From Hyaloscypha bicolor E (taxonomy: Eukaryota; Ascomycota; Leotiomycetes; Helotiales; Hyaloscyphaceae), in the NCBI RefSeq assembly GCF_002865645.1, contig NW_020194552.1:1054001-1118000 (forward strand): a stretch of DNA of 64,000 nucleotides, written 5' to 3'. A model generated the notes under the pieces. That model was given only the letters and a program-made list of their open reading frames with translations, did not search any database and was not told the origin of the DNA. Position numbers and translations under genes: made by a program. This document shows positions 34,401 through 46,628 of the stretch, piece after piece (the first letter of the stretch is position 1; every line of letters begins with the position of its first letter).

Positions 34401-34698
34401 GGAGGCGAGGGCTTGGCCTGAAAGATTTTGGGTCGTTGATGAGATTACGAGAGGAAGAGGCGAAGGGTTCAAGGGCTTCTATATGGTTGGGGTGAAAGCT
34501 AGGGAGGAAAGTGATGAGAAGAAGAAGCTGGTTAGTGGGAAGGTGATGACAGTTGTAAAGGCATTCGAGACGAGTGTTAGGCAGGCGACGAGTTTAGAGG
34601 AAGAGAATATGTGGATTGGTGCCGATGTTACCTCTAGGAAGAAGGTAGCTGGGCTGAGGTTGACGGTTGATCGGCGGGACTGGGTACAAGGGTGTTAG
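31436..34698 (+). CDS. Three-domain fusion: 2H phosphoesterase, EEP nuclease, poly(A) polymerase
   Basis: Model: join(31436..32018, 32125..33562, 33660..34698), 1019 residues. Domain 1 (about 1-190) is a 2H phosphoesterase (LigT/2'-5' RNA ligase-like) with PHIN (His46) and PHLTV (His135). Domain 2 (about 235-525) is an endonuclease/exonuclease/phosphatase fold: FTIASYNLM, LCLQEVD (Glu281), AGDFN (394-397), RYDRIIF and SSDHYG (Asp512, His513). Domain 3 (about 560-1019) is a poly(A)-polymerase-type nucleotidyltransferase: GSYAMG (593-598), SDID (604-607), third Asp in KFDIQYC (Asp661), central-domain GYLGGIHLSLL and an RNA-binding-like tail. Both introns keep frame; the first removes the apparent stop at 32042. 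The upstream ATG at 31313 would add 41 basic Ser-rich residues that might be a mitochondrial signal. Together this suggests an enzyme that trims, repairs and extends RNA 3' ends; the activity is inferred. Convergent with the next gene. Confidence 0.85.
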
Positions 34699-34961
34699 AT
34701 TTCTATCTTCAATGAAGCACAGCGAGGACTGCGAAGGCATCAACAGGTTTCGAAGACAGCGCAATTGAAATTCAAAACTTGACATCAAATGATCTCGAAA
34801 CCGAATTAAGCAAATTCGGAAGTTGTCCATCTTGAGGATGGGTTGGCCAACCTTTAATTGACTTAGCCAGGTGGCAAGGGAAATCATGGTAAACAATGAA
34901 GCAAGATTTTTTCTTGCTTTCTTGGTATACTACAGCTCCTGTGCTGCAGCTGAACATTGGC

Positions 34962-36093
34962 TCAACACGAACGCCTTTCACTGATCTCGAAATCGTCGTT
35001 ATTGTCGCCTTCCCCGTTCCCCCATTTTTTCAGAACAGCTCTCTCAACATGTGCAAATCGAGCGCATTCGATATCAGCATCATCCATACCTGCTCTGGAA
35101 GGGCTTTTCTTAGACTGCTGAGAAGCGTGTGTTACATCCGTCATTGTCCTTGTCGTATCGACAAATTCCGTGATATCCTCTACCTCATCCTTGCGCTTGC
35201 TTCGAGAGCTCTCGGAATTGATAAACCCTGTAGAGCGATCTGCTCCACCAACAAATTTCACCAGTCGGCTGAGAATAGCAAACTCCAGCTTCAACTTAAT
35301 TGAATAGCAGACACCCTTTGTTACAGTCTCGAGCAAATAGAGTGAGGCGTACTCGATGCCGAGAAGTGCGGCATCCATGAGAATGATGACAATATTGATG
35401 AAAACCAGCTGTTGCATGAGGCGGCGTGTCTGGTCTTGGAGTGATACTCGAAGTATGCGAATAGTTTCAACAATGTAGATCGATGACAAAATGACTTCTT
35501 GGATACTAACGCTATGTCAGCAATCTTGCTTCACTCAAACGATTGCCAACTCACAAGAATCCTGTCATCTGAGTTTTCTCAATAATGTTATAGGCCTCGA
35601 CAAAGGTCGCCGTATCTCGCGTACCATTTGATCCAAACGTGACCACACTCGTCGGAATATGCAAAATAATCGCATCAACGATAATCATCCACTTCGTATA
35701 CTTCAGAATCTTCCTTCCCCTTTCACCACTAACAATTAAATGCAGCCTGGACCACAACACAATACTCTGCCCCGTGACCATAGGATACCAGCCCACACTT
35801 AACAGCACGACTGAGACCCATCGAGCATCACCTTTCAAAACCGTGAAGAACTTTAAACAGAATCCCAACGCATATGGTATGAGGCCCAGGCTGGAGATAA
35901 GTAAACTCCAGAAGTACAATCCGCGGTATCGACGAAAGGTCATGAGGACAAGGACGACGAGTTCCAGCGCGTTGTACATTGTCAGCCCCGTCATGAGGCC
36001 GATGATGACCTTCAAGGCGAGGCTGTCACCGTCATACCCGCCCAGGACGCCTTGCGCAGCGAAGCGGATCGCAGATGTTGAGTTGGTGGGCAT
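34962..36093 (-). CDS. Multi-pass fungal membrane protein of unknown function (DUF7703-like)
   Basis: Model: complement(join(34962..35505, 35555..36093)), 360 residues, one 49-base intron. About seven hydrophobic segments are visible: VIIGLMTGLTMYNALELVVL, then YFWSLLISSLGLIPYALGF, VVLLSVGWYPMVTGQSIVLW, WMIIVDAIILHIPTSVV, EVILSSIYIVETIRIL, LVFINIVIILMDAALLGIEY, plus a weaker one. The motifs GDSLALKVIIGL, FRRYRGLYFWSLL and GQSIVLWSRLHLI match a widespread ascomycete seven-helix family that I recall as uncharacterised; the DUF number is from memory. A hydrophilic C-terminal tail of about 120 residues is Ser/Asp/Glu-rich. The topology recalls a receptor, but there is no direct evidence of G-protein coupling. 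Its 3' end converges on the fusion gene at 263 bases. Confidence 0.75.
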
Positions 36094-36616
36094 GGTTGCT
36101 GAATTTGGGGCACATGATCTCTTCTAGAGCAGTTTGCCCGATGTCCAGTGATGAGGCCGCTCTCCAAAGTTGCATATAGAAATGTGTATAGAATATCGAG
36201 GCATTATGATGTCAAGAGCAGGGCTGCCCGCATTTGCGGGGTCCACCCGCTGTCTTGGCTGTCAGGACGGGCTGTGCCGCGCTGATGGTCGATGACGTTC
36301 TAGACTTCTTCAGGCGTGAGGGATTCAATAAGAAGCTGCCTTGTATCTAAGCCATATTTCCAAGGAAGAGTCCGAAACGCTGTCCGAGTCACGTGAAACG
36401 CATCACGACTTGTGAAAGACGAGCATTTTAGATTCACTAGAACTATACCAAGGAGAATCGATTCTGTAGATTCATATATTATATTTCTACTTATTTCAAT
36501 CTCGCGGGGAACAGTTTTATCAGCTTTTATCCCCTGCTCAAGTCGGCCGATTACAATTATCCCACAGAGTCAAGCTCCTGATCCGCCAGGTATGTCTCTC
36601 AACCCTTTGCAAACCA
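36094..36616. other. Intergenic
   Basis: Promoter of the minus-strand membrane protein and 3' end of the minus-strand MFS gene. A GC-rich piece near 36225-36290 stands out, but no feature is recognised. Confidence 0.4.
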
Positions 36617-38101
36617 TCATCCTTCATTCGGATGTCTCTGGATATCCATCAACTCTTCTTCGTCATTCTCTCGTCTCGCAACATCAGCCATCTCTTTACC
36701 CCCTCCTTTCTCCTCATGCTGATGCAACGTCATATTAATAAACATAGCCCAGAGACCTAAGTCATAAGCAATCCTCAAAGCACCAGCAGCAACAAACGCT
36801 ATCCAAAATCTATCATTACCAGCAAGAATTCCTGTGACACTGGGCCCTGCAGTTGCAGCCAAAGTCCTCAGCATAGAAGTAATGCCCATCACAGCCGTTC
36901 GCTCTTCCGGCTTGACGACCGCCGCAATGAATGCTGAGCGCGGTGCTTGATCCATGTTATTGAGCCCTGTTCGAATAAAGAACAAAGCGACCGTCATGAA
37001 AATGCTAGATGGTACCGGGAAGAGGAGAACTGCTGCTGAGGAGGGTAGATGCGTGAAAACCATCGTGTTGATAAGACCAAGGCGTCTGGAAAGCGGACCA
37101 GCGAAAATACTCGAGCAAGAGGACAGAACATAGCTGATTGAGGTGATGTCTCCCAGCGTGGATTTCGGGAGGTCGAATTTCTGGTCCATGTAGTAAGTCG
37201 TCAAGGAGTAGCCAACCATCCCATCAGCCAGCGAGTCAACGATAAGCAGGAACCAAAGCTTATACATAACTAAACGAGTAGCTTGAGAGATTTGTGCGAA
37301 TCGGCTTTTCTTTTCGGAGATCGAGGACTCTGAGGTGTCTGTTGGGCTTGGTATCGCGGTTTCCTCCGAGTCCCTCTCATCTTGTTCATCCATCTCATCC
37401 AGCAACACTTCGCCCTCCTCACTCTCCATTTTCTCCTGTGCAATTTCACACTTCTTACTCAGCAAGATTGTGAGAACCATATTTACTACTCCCATCGCAG
37501 AATAAATCCAAAACACCATATGATAAGCGTCAACAATCGTCCACCCCTCCCTATGCTGCAAATAATGCACCACCCGTCCCGTCAATTCGACTCCCAAGGC
37601 AGACCCAATACTAGCGGTCGTAATATACCACGCCAAAACATCAGCTCTTGTCCTTGGCGTTGTAAGGTGAGATAAAGTAGACTCCTCAATCGCGCGGAAC
37701 GGCCCGAAATCTCCTCCTGTGGCGCTGATGACACCGACTACCGCCGCAAATAAGAGGATCCAGAAGTTCTCGAACAGAGCGAAAGCGATGCCTGAGAGGA
37801 CCATGAGGAAAGATCCTGCGAACAGGATCTTTCGGCGGCCGAGGCGATCTGCTACGAGGGTAAGGAGCACGGAGAGGAGCACGTCGCCGAGCAGGGTCAA
37901 GGTCATGAATAACCCGATGTGGAAATCTGAGAAGTCAAGGGCTGAGAAGAACAATGCCAAGATGAGAGAATTCGTCCCATATGCGAACATGCGGGTGCAT
38001 CGCGTGAGGATTATGAGCCAGGCGTCCCAGCCGGTGTGGTAGAGGGACTTGATGCCGAATTCGTGGTAGAACCATTTTATTTGCGTGACAAGGAACGCCA
38101 T
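36617..38101 (-). CDS. Major facilitator superfamily transporter
   Basis: Single exon, 494 residues, twelve predicted helices in two halves separated by a long acidic/Ser-rich loop (about 235-280: EEGEVLLDEMDEQDERDSEE). The MFS signature between helices 2 and 3 is VADRLGRRKILF, and the equivalent second-half loop is GPLSRRLGLINTMVF. The N-terminus starts in helix 1 context (WDAWLIILTRCTRMFAYG), helix 4-5 has GGDFGPFRAIEESTLSHL, and helix 10-11 has NMDQAPRSAFIAAVVKPEER. This arrangement fits the drug/metabolite efflux or uncharacterised prokaryote-like MFS groups found in filamentous fungi. Substrate is unknown. Last host gene before the AT-rich block, whose edge lies only about 450 bases upstream of its start codon. 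Confidence 0.85.
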   Translation of the reverse strand: MAFLVTQIKWFYHEFGIKSLYHTGWDAWLIILTRCTRMFAYGTNSLILALFFSALDFSDFHIGLFMTLTLLGDVLLSVLLTLVADRLGRRKILFAGSFLMVLSGIAFALFENFWILLFAAVVGVISATGGDFGPFRAIEESTLSHLTTPRTRADVLAWYITTASIGSALGVELTGRVVHYLQHREGWTIVDAYHMVFWIYSAMGVVNMVLTILLSKKCEIAQEKMESEEGEVLLDEMDEQDERDSEETAIPSPTDTSESSISEKKSRFAQISQATRLVMYKLWFLLIVDSLADGMVGYSLTTYYMDQKFDLPKSTLGDITSISYVLSSCSSIFAGPLSRRLGLINTMVFTHLPSSAAVLLFPVPSSIFMTVALFFIRTGLNNMDQAPRSAFIAAVVKPEERTAVMGITSMLRTLAATAGPSVTGILAGNDRFWIAFVAAGALRIAYDLGLWAMFINMTLHQHEEKGGGKEMADVARRENDEEELMDIQRHPNEG

Positions 38102-38540
38102 GGTTGGATAGATAGGAATGAAGAAGGAAAACGGTGTGAAGTAGAGCCATGCTTGTGAAGATGAGGGGCATGGAGGGGTATGAACTAGTCTTGTTATCGG
38201 GGGGCTTCATTGGTTGCCAGATGCCGCCATTCCCGTCGCTGGCCGATGCCGGCCGCTGGTCGAATAAGATCGGGTGAATTTGTTGGCCTTGGAGCTTTAA
38301 GTTGATTAGGTGAGGAATTGCGCAATCTTTTTGTGTTGGGGTTGTTATTTGGCACATACTATTGCGAGTTCGTAAAATGAGGTTCTGTATCCTCTTCACT
38401 GAGAGGGGTCGTGCTCGCTTGTATGAAAATCCCACCCCAAACACTTCAGGGTAATAGTGTTCAAAGCAACACTTGAGCTTCTAAATCCTGACCCAATCAA
38501 AATGCTGATATCTATGTATTTTTATGATTGTTTTGCCTAA
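38102..38540. other. Promoter region of the MFS gene, next to the AT isochore
   Basis: Normal-composition DNA; no gene. Base composition falls sharply after about 38.54 kb. Confidence 0.45.
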
Positions 38541-39128
38541 TTATATCCCTTGTAATTATGTAAGATCTTTCAGATGCGGCAAGTGAGCAGCCGCGTTCGA
38601 ACTTAGACGCAGGTCAGTTATACTTGGCTAAAAGCCTTTATTACATTATATAATAAAGGCCGGTATCCTTATTATATAATACATCTTTCAGTTTAATAGA
38701 GTAATTATATATTATTTAGGAAGCTCGAATACTTTAAGGAATATAGTTCTACTTCTTCTCGTTCTTTTCTTTCTTTTTTTCTTAAAGAATTCTATTTAAT
38801 TAATTAAACTACTAGTCTTTTTTATATAAAGGCCTAGCCTGTAATATATATATTTATAACTTAAAAAGGCGGTTTAATTATATTATATATATTTAAAAAA
38901 CTTTAAAAAATATTAGAATCGGGAATAAAAAAGAAAAATTATAATTTATAAAATTATATTTTTTATTTTTAGAATAATAATAATTATTACTTTTAATATA
39001 AGTAAAATAAATAATTTTAATAATAAGAATAAATTAAGTCTATAAAAGTATTAGCTAAATAATTAGTAATAAGCTAATAAGAATAAAAAAAAAGTAAAAA
39101 AGAATATTAAAAAAGAATTAAAGTATAA
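38541..39128. repeat. AT-rich RIP-altered repeat DNA left of the Ty3 element
   Basis: Composition drops to very high AT with TA-rich runs. A near-palindrome AAGCCTTTATTA...TAATAAAGGC lies at about 38632-38661. No coding frame. Probably a degraded transposable element; family not readable. Confidence 0.5.
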
Positions 39129-39376
39129 TGTATATAGGGTCGCACGTGACTTAAAGGCATGTAACGAACCTCGGATATTGCGGGTATTAATTAGGGAGAT
39201 TAGAGGCCCTTTGACTTTATAACTAACTACTATTTATATTATAAGTATTAGGCTTATAAATTACTAATTATATATATATTATCGGGGCCTCCTATTTAGA
39301 GGGGGCTTCCCTAGACCTTATAGGAGGGACAGAGATTAGTTCTATACTAAATTTAATACTATGGTTTTATAACTTA
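39129..39376 (+). repeat. 5' LTR of RIP-altered Ty3/gypsy element
   Basis: 248 bases, colinear without gaps with 46629-46876 at an offset of exactly 7500. Begins TGTATATAGGGTCGCACGTG, ends near AACTTA. Differences to the other LTR are largely C/T and G/A changes, the other LTR being the more AT-rich copy at its start. Both copies share CTAA directly after the end. Confidence 0.8.
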
Positions 39377-42300
39377 CTAATAAATACCTTATAAGCTAAT
39401 CTTTCTACTCTTAAAAAAAATAGTTTAATAAGTAATTATATCTCGAAATCTGCGAAATATATAACCTCTTACTAAAGCTATTCTTATAGAGAAAGTTAAC
39501 TAGATTAACCCTAATATAAGTAATAGTAAAGGCTCGTCTAATACTTTTAATAGAGCCCTTTAGGAGCCTCCGAGAGCTAGTAATAATAACAGAAATAATC
39601 CCGGCAATAATTAAGACGCCGAGATTAATACCCGAATTACTACTACTCAAGCTATAGAATAGGGCTTATATACTAAAATCAAAGTACTCTAATAAAAGCA
39701 AGAATTAATAAATATAATTAACTAATATATCCTATAATTAAAGTAATATAAGAGTACTTTTAGGAATATCTTATGATTTACTATATCTTATAAAAACTCT
39801 ATTTATAAATCTATTCTATTTTTCTTAGTAATTCTTACTAGGAAACTTCCTAAAATAGGATTAGAACCTATTCTCTTTCCTAATATAATAAGCTTTAAGA
39901 ATAATCTTAATACTATTTATTAGGAGCTACTATATAATATTCTAAAGATATATTTGGACCGAGAAAAGCTTCTTAAGATCCGGATACCTGACTTATATTA
40001 TGAAAAGTCTCTTAAGAAATAGAGAATATTTATATCTTTCTAGAAAGTAGTTTTTAGGATCTAACCTTAAACTTATAATAGATACTTTTCTAGAGTTAAT
40101 TCTACTATAAATACTCTTAGAGACGAACCTTATAATACTTAGGAGGCTATAATAAAGTAAAGCCTACTATTATATAAGGTTTATTAGAAGCGATTTAAGG
40201 CCTACTTAGCTAATATACTCCAAGTACCTTAAACCCATTAATGAGACGCTTTTAAGAAACTCCGAGATCTTTATTAGAAAAATAGTAAAATAGTTACCAA
40301 GTTATATACTCAGATAATTAGTCTCGAAATTAACCAGGACCTATACCCTAAAAGAAACCGGATCTGAACTCTTAATACTACTTTATCTAACTATAAGACT
40401 TATTAGATACTTATATTTATTCTCTCAGAAAATAAGATAGTATTTATTTCCGAATAATTTAAGAAAGCTCAGAAAGCAGAATATACTATTTATTCTAAAT
40501 TAAAAAAAGTAAAGTTAGAGAAGTCTAATAAGGGTAACTCTATCTCTAAAGACCCTAACTTAGCAAATTCTAATTTATAAGGCTATTAAAAAAGAAAGAA
40601 TAAGTTCCGAAGATTATATAAGAAATCCTCAGGTAGTACTTTGGCTTTTTTAAGGCCTTAATAAAATACTAGTTCTATTTTAGGTATAGTTTATTAAACT
40701 TATAAATAAAAAGAATATTTTTTAGAAAATATAAAGTATTCTAAATATACTAAATAGGCTTAGTAGAACTCTAATAAGGCCAAAACTATAGAAGAGTTAA
40801 GGTATTTATAAAAGCAGGTTAATACTATAGCTATAAAAAAGTATTCTAGAAAAGACTTTCTTAAGAAATAGAGAAAAGGAAAGGCCAAATCTTAAATATT
40901 AATAGTTTTGGCTATAATAAAAAAGGTATATTATTTTATATAACTATTTAAATAAAATTAATATAGCCAGAAATAGGTATTTTAGAGATATATAGTAGAC
41001 TTAGTAATACTAAATTAGATTATAACTTTCTTAATAATAATTAGGCTTAAAGCCAGGGCTTTATTACCTTAGTTAAATATAATTAAGGATTTATAACTTT
41101 TTATAAGAACTAATTTAAGGTCTATTAAGCCTATAATCTTAAGGTATTTATTATAAATAATTATAATAAGATATATTTTTTTAAGCTCTAGTTTTATAAA
41201 TATAAGAATATTAGTTCTTATAGCCTTATCTTTAGTATAGAATTTTATAAAATAACTCTTATATAATATATAGATTATATTAAGAAATAATAAATATATA
41301 TATTTATATGGCCTAATAATATTAAGATCCTAATACTAAAAGAGTTTAGTAAGAAGCTTAACTAGTATCCTAAGCTAGTACCTTAAATCTTATTCTTAAC
41401 TAAAAGCAAATATAACTATTCTAGATAATAGGCTTTATATATTTATAATAATTACTAGGTCTCTGCTTTATTATATAGTTCTAGTAATACTAAATAGGAG
41501 TTTTTAATATAATAAATTAATATTTTCCGGAAAGGGGCCTTAGAAATATCTATTTATTTCTAGAATAATAAATATAAAGGCTTCTTAAAGGTTTTTAACT
41601 CTAATAAAGCTTTGGAACTTCCTAATCTTAGCAGTATTAAATACTTTATTAATATAGATAATATAGTTTTATATAGGCCTTTATATAATTTATTAGAAAC
41701 CTAACTAGAAGTATTATATTTATATTTATAGGATATGCTTTATAAATATTAAATAAGGCCTAATAAAAGCCTAATAAAGATATTTATTTTTTTTATTCCT
41801 AAAAAAAATAAAGAACTATATCTTTATATTAATTATTATAGACTTAATTAAATTATAATTAAGAATTAGTATTTGCTTCTTTTTATTAATAAGACCTTTA
41901 ACTAGCTCTAAGAAGCCAAGATCTTTATAAAGCTAGATCTTAAAAATATATATTATTAGATAAGAATTCATAAAGAATATAAATAGAAAACGGCTTTTAG
42001 AACTTATTATAGCTATTTTAAATATCTTATAATACCTTTTAGGCTAGTTAATATACTAGTTATATTTCAAGTATATATTAATACTATATTTATAAGGCTT
42101 CTGAATTATTTTATAGTTATTTATTTAGATAATATTCTTATTTATTCCCGAAATAAGAATAAATACTATAATTATATATACTAGATACTTACTAGGCTAT
42201 ATAAAAATAACCTGTTTTATAAACTTAGTAAATACGAGTTTAATATTAAGGAAGTCGAATTTTTAGGCTTCTTTATTAGAATAGAAGATATTTATATAAA

Positions 42301-45300
42301 TCCTAAATAGGTCTATAATATTATTAAATAACTAGAACTAGAATTATTCTATAATATTTAAATATTTCTTGAATTTACTAATTTCTATTATAGGTTTATT
42401 TATTATTACTCTCAGATAATTATAGGCTTAATAGATTTCTTAAAGGAAATAGAAAAGGGCCGGAAATCCGGTTTCTTTATATAAATAAATAAAGTAGCTA
42501 AAAGCTTTAAGACTTTAAAAAAAGCTTTTACTATAATATTTATTCTAGTCTATTTTAATTCTTTTAAGAAGATTTATATTAAAACTAATATATTGAAATT
42601 TATAATTACTAGTATTATTTTATAATAAGTTAATTCTAATAATAGCCTGAAAAAATACTAATATCTAGTAATATTTTAGTTCCGGAAACTTTCCGAAGCC
42701 AAATATAACTATAATACCTATAATAGAGAGCTACTTATAATTATTAAAGCCTTTAAGTATTAGTACTATTATTTTAAAAAGTTCAGGTTTATAATTAAGG
42801 TTATTATAGACTATAATAACCTCTAATACTTTATAGAAATAAAGTATCTAGAAAGCTATTAAGTATATTAGGTAATATATTTTATAATATATAATTTTAA
42901 TATTATTTATTATAGAAGTACCTTAAACCTAGTAAATAGATCTAGTAGAAAACCTAATTATAAAGAAGGTCCTATTAATATAATTTGGCTTTTAATTTTT
43001 TAGAATAAGCTAAAGAAAGCTTTTATAATTATAATTCAGAAATCCTTATAAATATCTAAAGAATTCCCTCTTTAAAATAAGTATTATTTAATACTTATTA
43101 TATTTATAATAGCTAAAAAGAAATATTTATTATAAGATAAATAAATAAATAATTTTATAAATCCCTTAATTATAGAATTAGTTAAGAAATAAGATATAAG
43201 GAAATACCTTAAAGGCTTTATTACTATAGCTAAGGTAATAGGGATATTTATAACTATATTATTTAATAAAACTAAAAACTTCTTAGTTTCTCGAGTTTTT
43301 AAATTAGATAGTTATAAATACCTAATTTCCTATATATAAATATATGCGGCTACTAAAAGAGCTATAATACTAGCCCTTCTATCTAAATTTCTTCTAGATA
43401 TTATATAGGTAGCTTAGAGAAATAATTCTCGATATTAGAATATTATAAAATAAAGGCTTAGTAAGAAAGATATTAAGGAAAAAGAAATCTAGAAAAATAA
43501 TTTGGGCTTATTTAGGTACTATTTAAGAATTATTATATCTAATAATCCCGCTTTATATTAAGAAGTTATAAAGCTTTATTATAATAACCTAATAGCCAAA
43601 TACTATAAAATAAAGAAAACTCTTGAGCTTTTTAGAAGATTCTAGTATTAGGAAAATATAAAAGAAAATATTTATAATTATTATTAAGAATATAATATTT
43701 ACTAGAGAATTAAAGTAAAAAGGCATTTGCTATATAGTTTACTTAGTAATTTACTATAGCCTAAGAGACCCTAAAATAAGATTTCTATAAATTTTATTAT
43801 AGATCTATTACTATATAAGAACCTAATAGGAAATCCCGATTTTAATATAATTCTTATAATTATTAACTAGTACTTTAAAATAGTAAGATATATTATATAT
43901 TATAAAACTATTAATTTTCTAGAGCTTACTAAGATTATATAAGAATATATTTTCTTGATTTTTGACTTCCCTAATAGAATTATTTCTAATTAAGAAATAG
44001 TATTTACTAGCTAGTTCTAGTCTATTTTCTATTTCTATTTAATATATAAATAGTATTTAAGTATAGCTTATTATTCTCAGATAAATAATTAGATAGAAAG
44101 ATAAAACTAGACCCTAAAATACTATCTAAGATATTATTATAATACCTAAAAAAATAACTAGTTTAAGAAATTATCTTTTATAAAATTTATATATAATAAC
44201 TTAAAATATTAGATTTTATGAAATATATCTTTTTATATATATTATAAATATTATTCTTAATTTCTATAAAATCCTAAAAATAGAATTATAGAAAAGATAC
44301 TAACTATATATAAGAGGCTAGAAATCTTTAAAGTAAAATAGAGAAAGTTTAAGAATTTATAATATTATATATAAAATAACTAGAAAACTTATTATAATAG
44401 GTACTAGTTAGCTAAATACTACTTTAAAGAAGCCTGAGTAATATTATTAATAAGAAATATTAAACTTAAAATAAGAAAGCTTAAGCTAAAATTTATAAAT
44501 CTATTTAAAATCCTTAAATATATTAGTAATTTAGTATATAAGTTAGAATTACTAAATATATATAATTATTTATATCTAACTTTTTATATTTTCTTTCTTA
44601 AAAAATATATAATAAAAAAGAATTAAAAGCTATATCTATATTTTTCTAAAGAACTTCCAGAATTAGTAAATAATAATAAAGAATAAGAATAGGAAATAGA
44701 AGTTATTATTAATTATTAATAAGATAATAAAAGTAAGAAGTAATAGTATTTAATTAAATAAAAAGCCTAGTCTAAAAATTATAATACCTAGTTATTTACT
44801 TTTCCTAATCTTAAAAATTCTAAGAAACTTCTAAAATTATATAATTAAAACTATAGTTTGAAATCCAAAACTATTTTTTAATAATCTCTTAAGATTAAAA
44901 AGAATTCTGGATTATTAAGAAAAAGGCTACTTAAAAGAAAAAAAGAATCTAAATAGCTAAGAAAAGATCCGGAATAATAATAAAGATATTCTTTCTCTAA
45001 GTTTTTTATTTATAAAGGTTTTCCAGGATTTTATTAAGGCTTATAAGAATTATATTTAAATTATTAGAAAAAGATTTAGAATTAAGAAAGATTTATTATA
45101 AATAAACTAGTTATAGGTATCTTAAATAAATAAATTCTAATTCCTATAAATTCCTAATTTCTAAAATAAAAATACTAAATACCGGCCCTATTTAGAACTT
45201 AGTAAAGAATTAGCTAATACTTTCCGGAATTCGCTTATTTCTTAATAAAATATAATTATACTATAATAATATTAGTATTAAGAATATTAAGAAAAGTAAA

Positions 45301-46628
45301 TAAGAAACTTATAATAGCTATATATATCTTATAAAAGGCCCGAACTTCTAAAATCAGGTCTCAAATAATTATAAGTATTATATTATTAGTACTTAAAGTA
45401 CTACTAATAAATTACTTAGTAATCTCGGTAATAAACTTAATAATAAGATTAATACTTTAAAGATAGATATTATAGTATTTCTTTAAGAAATTAGTAAGTA
45501 TCTAAATATATTAGAAAAAACTTACTTTTAGGATACTAACCCAAGTAGTATTATTATCTATTTTATTAAGATAGGAAAAAGAATTCCGAAGCTTATTAAT
45601 ATTTTTCTAGTCTTTAAAAACCTAATTAATAATATTATTCTTATTAGTATAATATTATTTAGGATATACTTTAAGAAATTTCTTAAAGACTATAATAATA
45701 TCTTTCTAGAACTAGTAAGCCTCTAATAAGTAATAAGAAATCTGAAATTATATTAGCTTTAATAAATATTAAAGCTAAAGAACTTATTAATATATAAGAT
45801 TTAGAACCCTTATTATAATAGTTATAATTCTTTTTACTAGGTACTATAATATATAAGATAAAGAGATTAATAAGCAAATACTTAAAATATTTCAAGTATT
45901 TACTAGTAATAGGAAAAAAGACTATAAAATTACTTTTATATTTATTATTATATAGGTAAATAATAAAGCTAGAAAAAGATATTATGGAATTAATTAAAAA
46001 TAATTAAAAAAGGCTTAGAGAAAAGCAGAAAAAGAGGCTAGAAGATAATAATAGAAAAAATTATATATATAGTTATTAGAAAGAAAGAAAATATATAGTA
46101 ATATAAAAAGGTTCTTTTATAAAAATAAAGAACTACCTGGATTAATTACTAGTTTTCATACTAGTCCTAATTAGAAACTAGTATAACTAATTAATATATA
46201 TTTCTAGAAGCCTATAAATAATTTCTAGGACCTCAGAAATATTTATATGAGTTTCTTATATAAATATTTATTAAATTCTTTTCATATAGTTATTTAGATT
46301 ATTTTAATACAAGATCTAATAGGTAATATTAATTTTATAGGATAATATTTTAGTACTTTGGATTAAGCTAATTAGAATACTCAGATCCTAAATAAAATCG
46401 CAATTACTAGCTAATTTCTATACCTGAAATATAATTACTCTTCTTTCTTACTTACTTAGCTCTAATCTAATTAGATAATTTTTATATTTATTATCCAGAT
46501 TATATTAGTAAAATTATTTCCTAAGATACTAGAAGTTTACCTTAATTAAATAATTAATTAATTAAATATTACTAGGATAGATTAATAGATCTTAGAGATA
46601 AGATCCTAGGAAAAAAGTATAGTTATAA
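39377..46628 (+). mobile_element. Ty3/gypsy chromovirus internal region (gag-pol), inactivated by RIP
   Basis: Reading TAA/TAG as former Gln codons, pol can be followed on the plus strand. A gag-like part lies at about 39.5-40.7 kb and a probable protease region at 40.9-41.5 kb. Reverse transcriptase is at about 41.75-42.33 kb (KLDLKN; KTAF-RTYYSYFKYLIIPFRL; catalytic YLDNILIYS where YLDD is usual, D/N by RIP). RNase H follows at 42.5-42.95 kb, and integrase core at about 43.3-44.15 kb (IISN, then SIAYYSQ where STAYHPQ is expected). A post-integrase ISNLVYKLELL stretch at 44.52-44.62 kb and a chromodomain-like segment at about 44.69-44.84 kb (YLIK, NTWLF pattern) mark a chromovirus. The order RT-RH-IN defines Ty3/gypsy. 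Many stop codons make it dead. A further open-like frame lies after pol and is listed separately. Confidence 0.8.
44941..46080 (+). pseudogene. Extra reading frame between pol and the 3' LTR of the Ty3 element
   Basis: In the frame with codons starting at positions equal to 1 modulo 3 (pol is in 2 modulo 3), roughly 380 codons are interrupted only by TAA and TAG, never TGA. That is what RIP of CAA/CAG codons would leave from a former open frame. The decoded sequence has helical, Leu/Ile/Lys-rich stretches (for example NKLLSNLGNKLNNKINTLK) but no domain I recognise. It may be a third ORF of the element or a nested second element. Confidence 0.4.

Noticed and set aside
38560..38640. tRNA-like B-box (CGTTCGAACTT)
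   Set aside because: No matching A-box or cloverleaf could be formed around it. I found no tRNA, rRNA or CRISPR array elsewhere by eye.
45683..45895. 70-codon minus-strand frame in the Ty3 element
   Set aside because: Chance frame in AT-rich DNA; low complexity and opposite to the element's coding strand.
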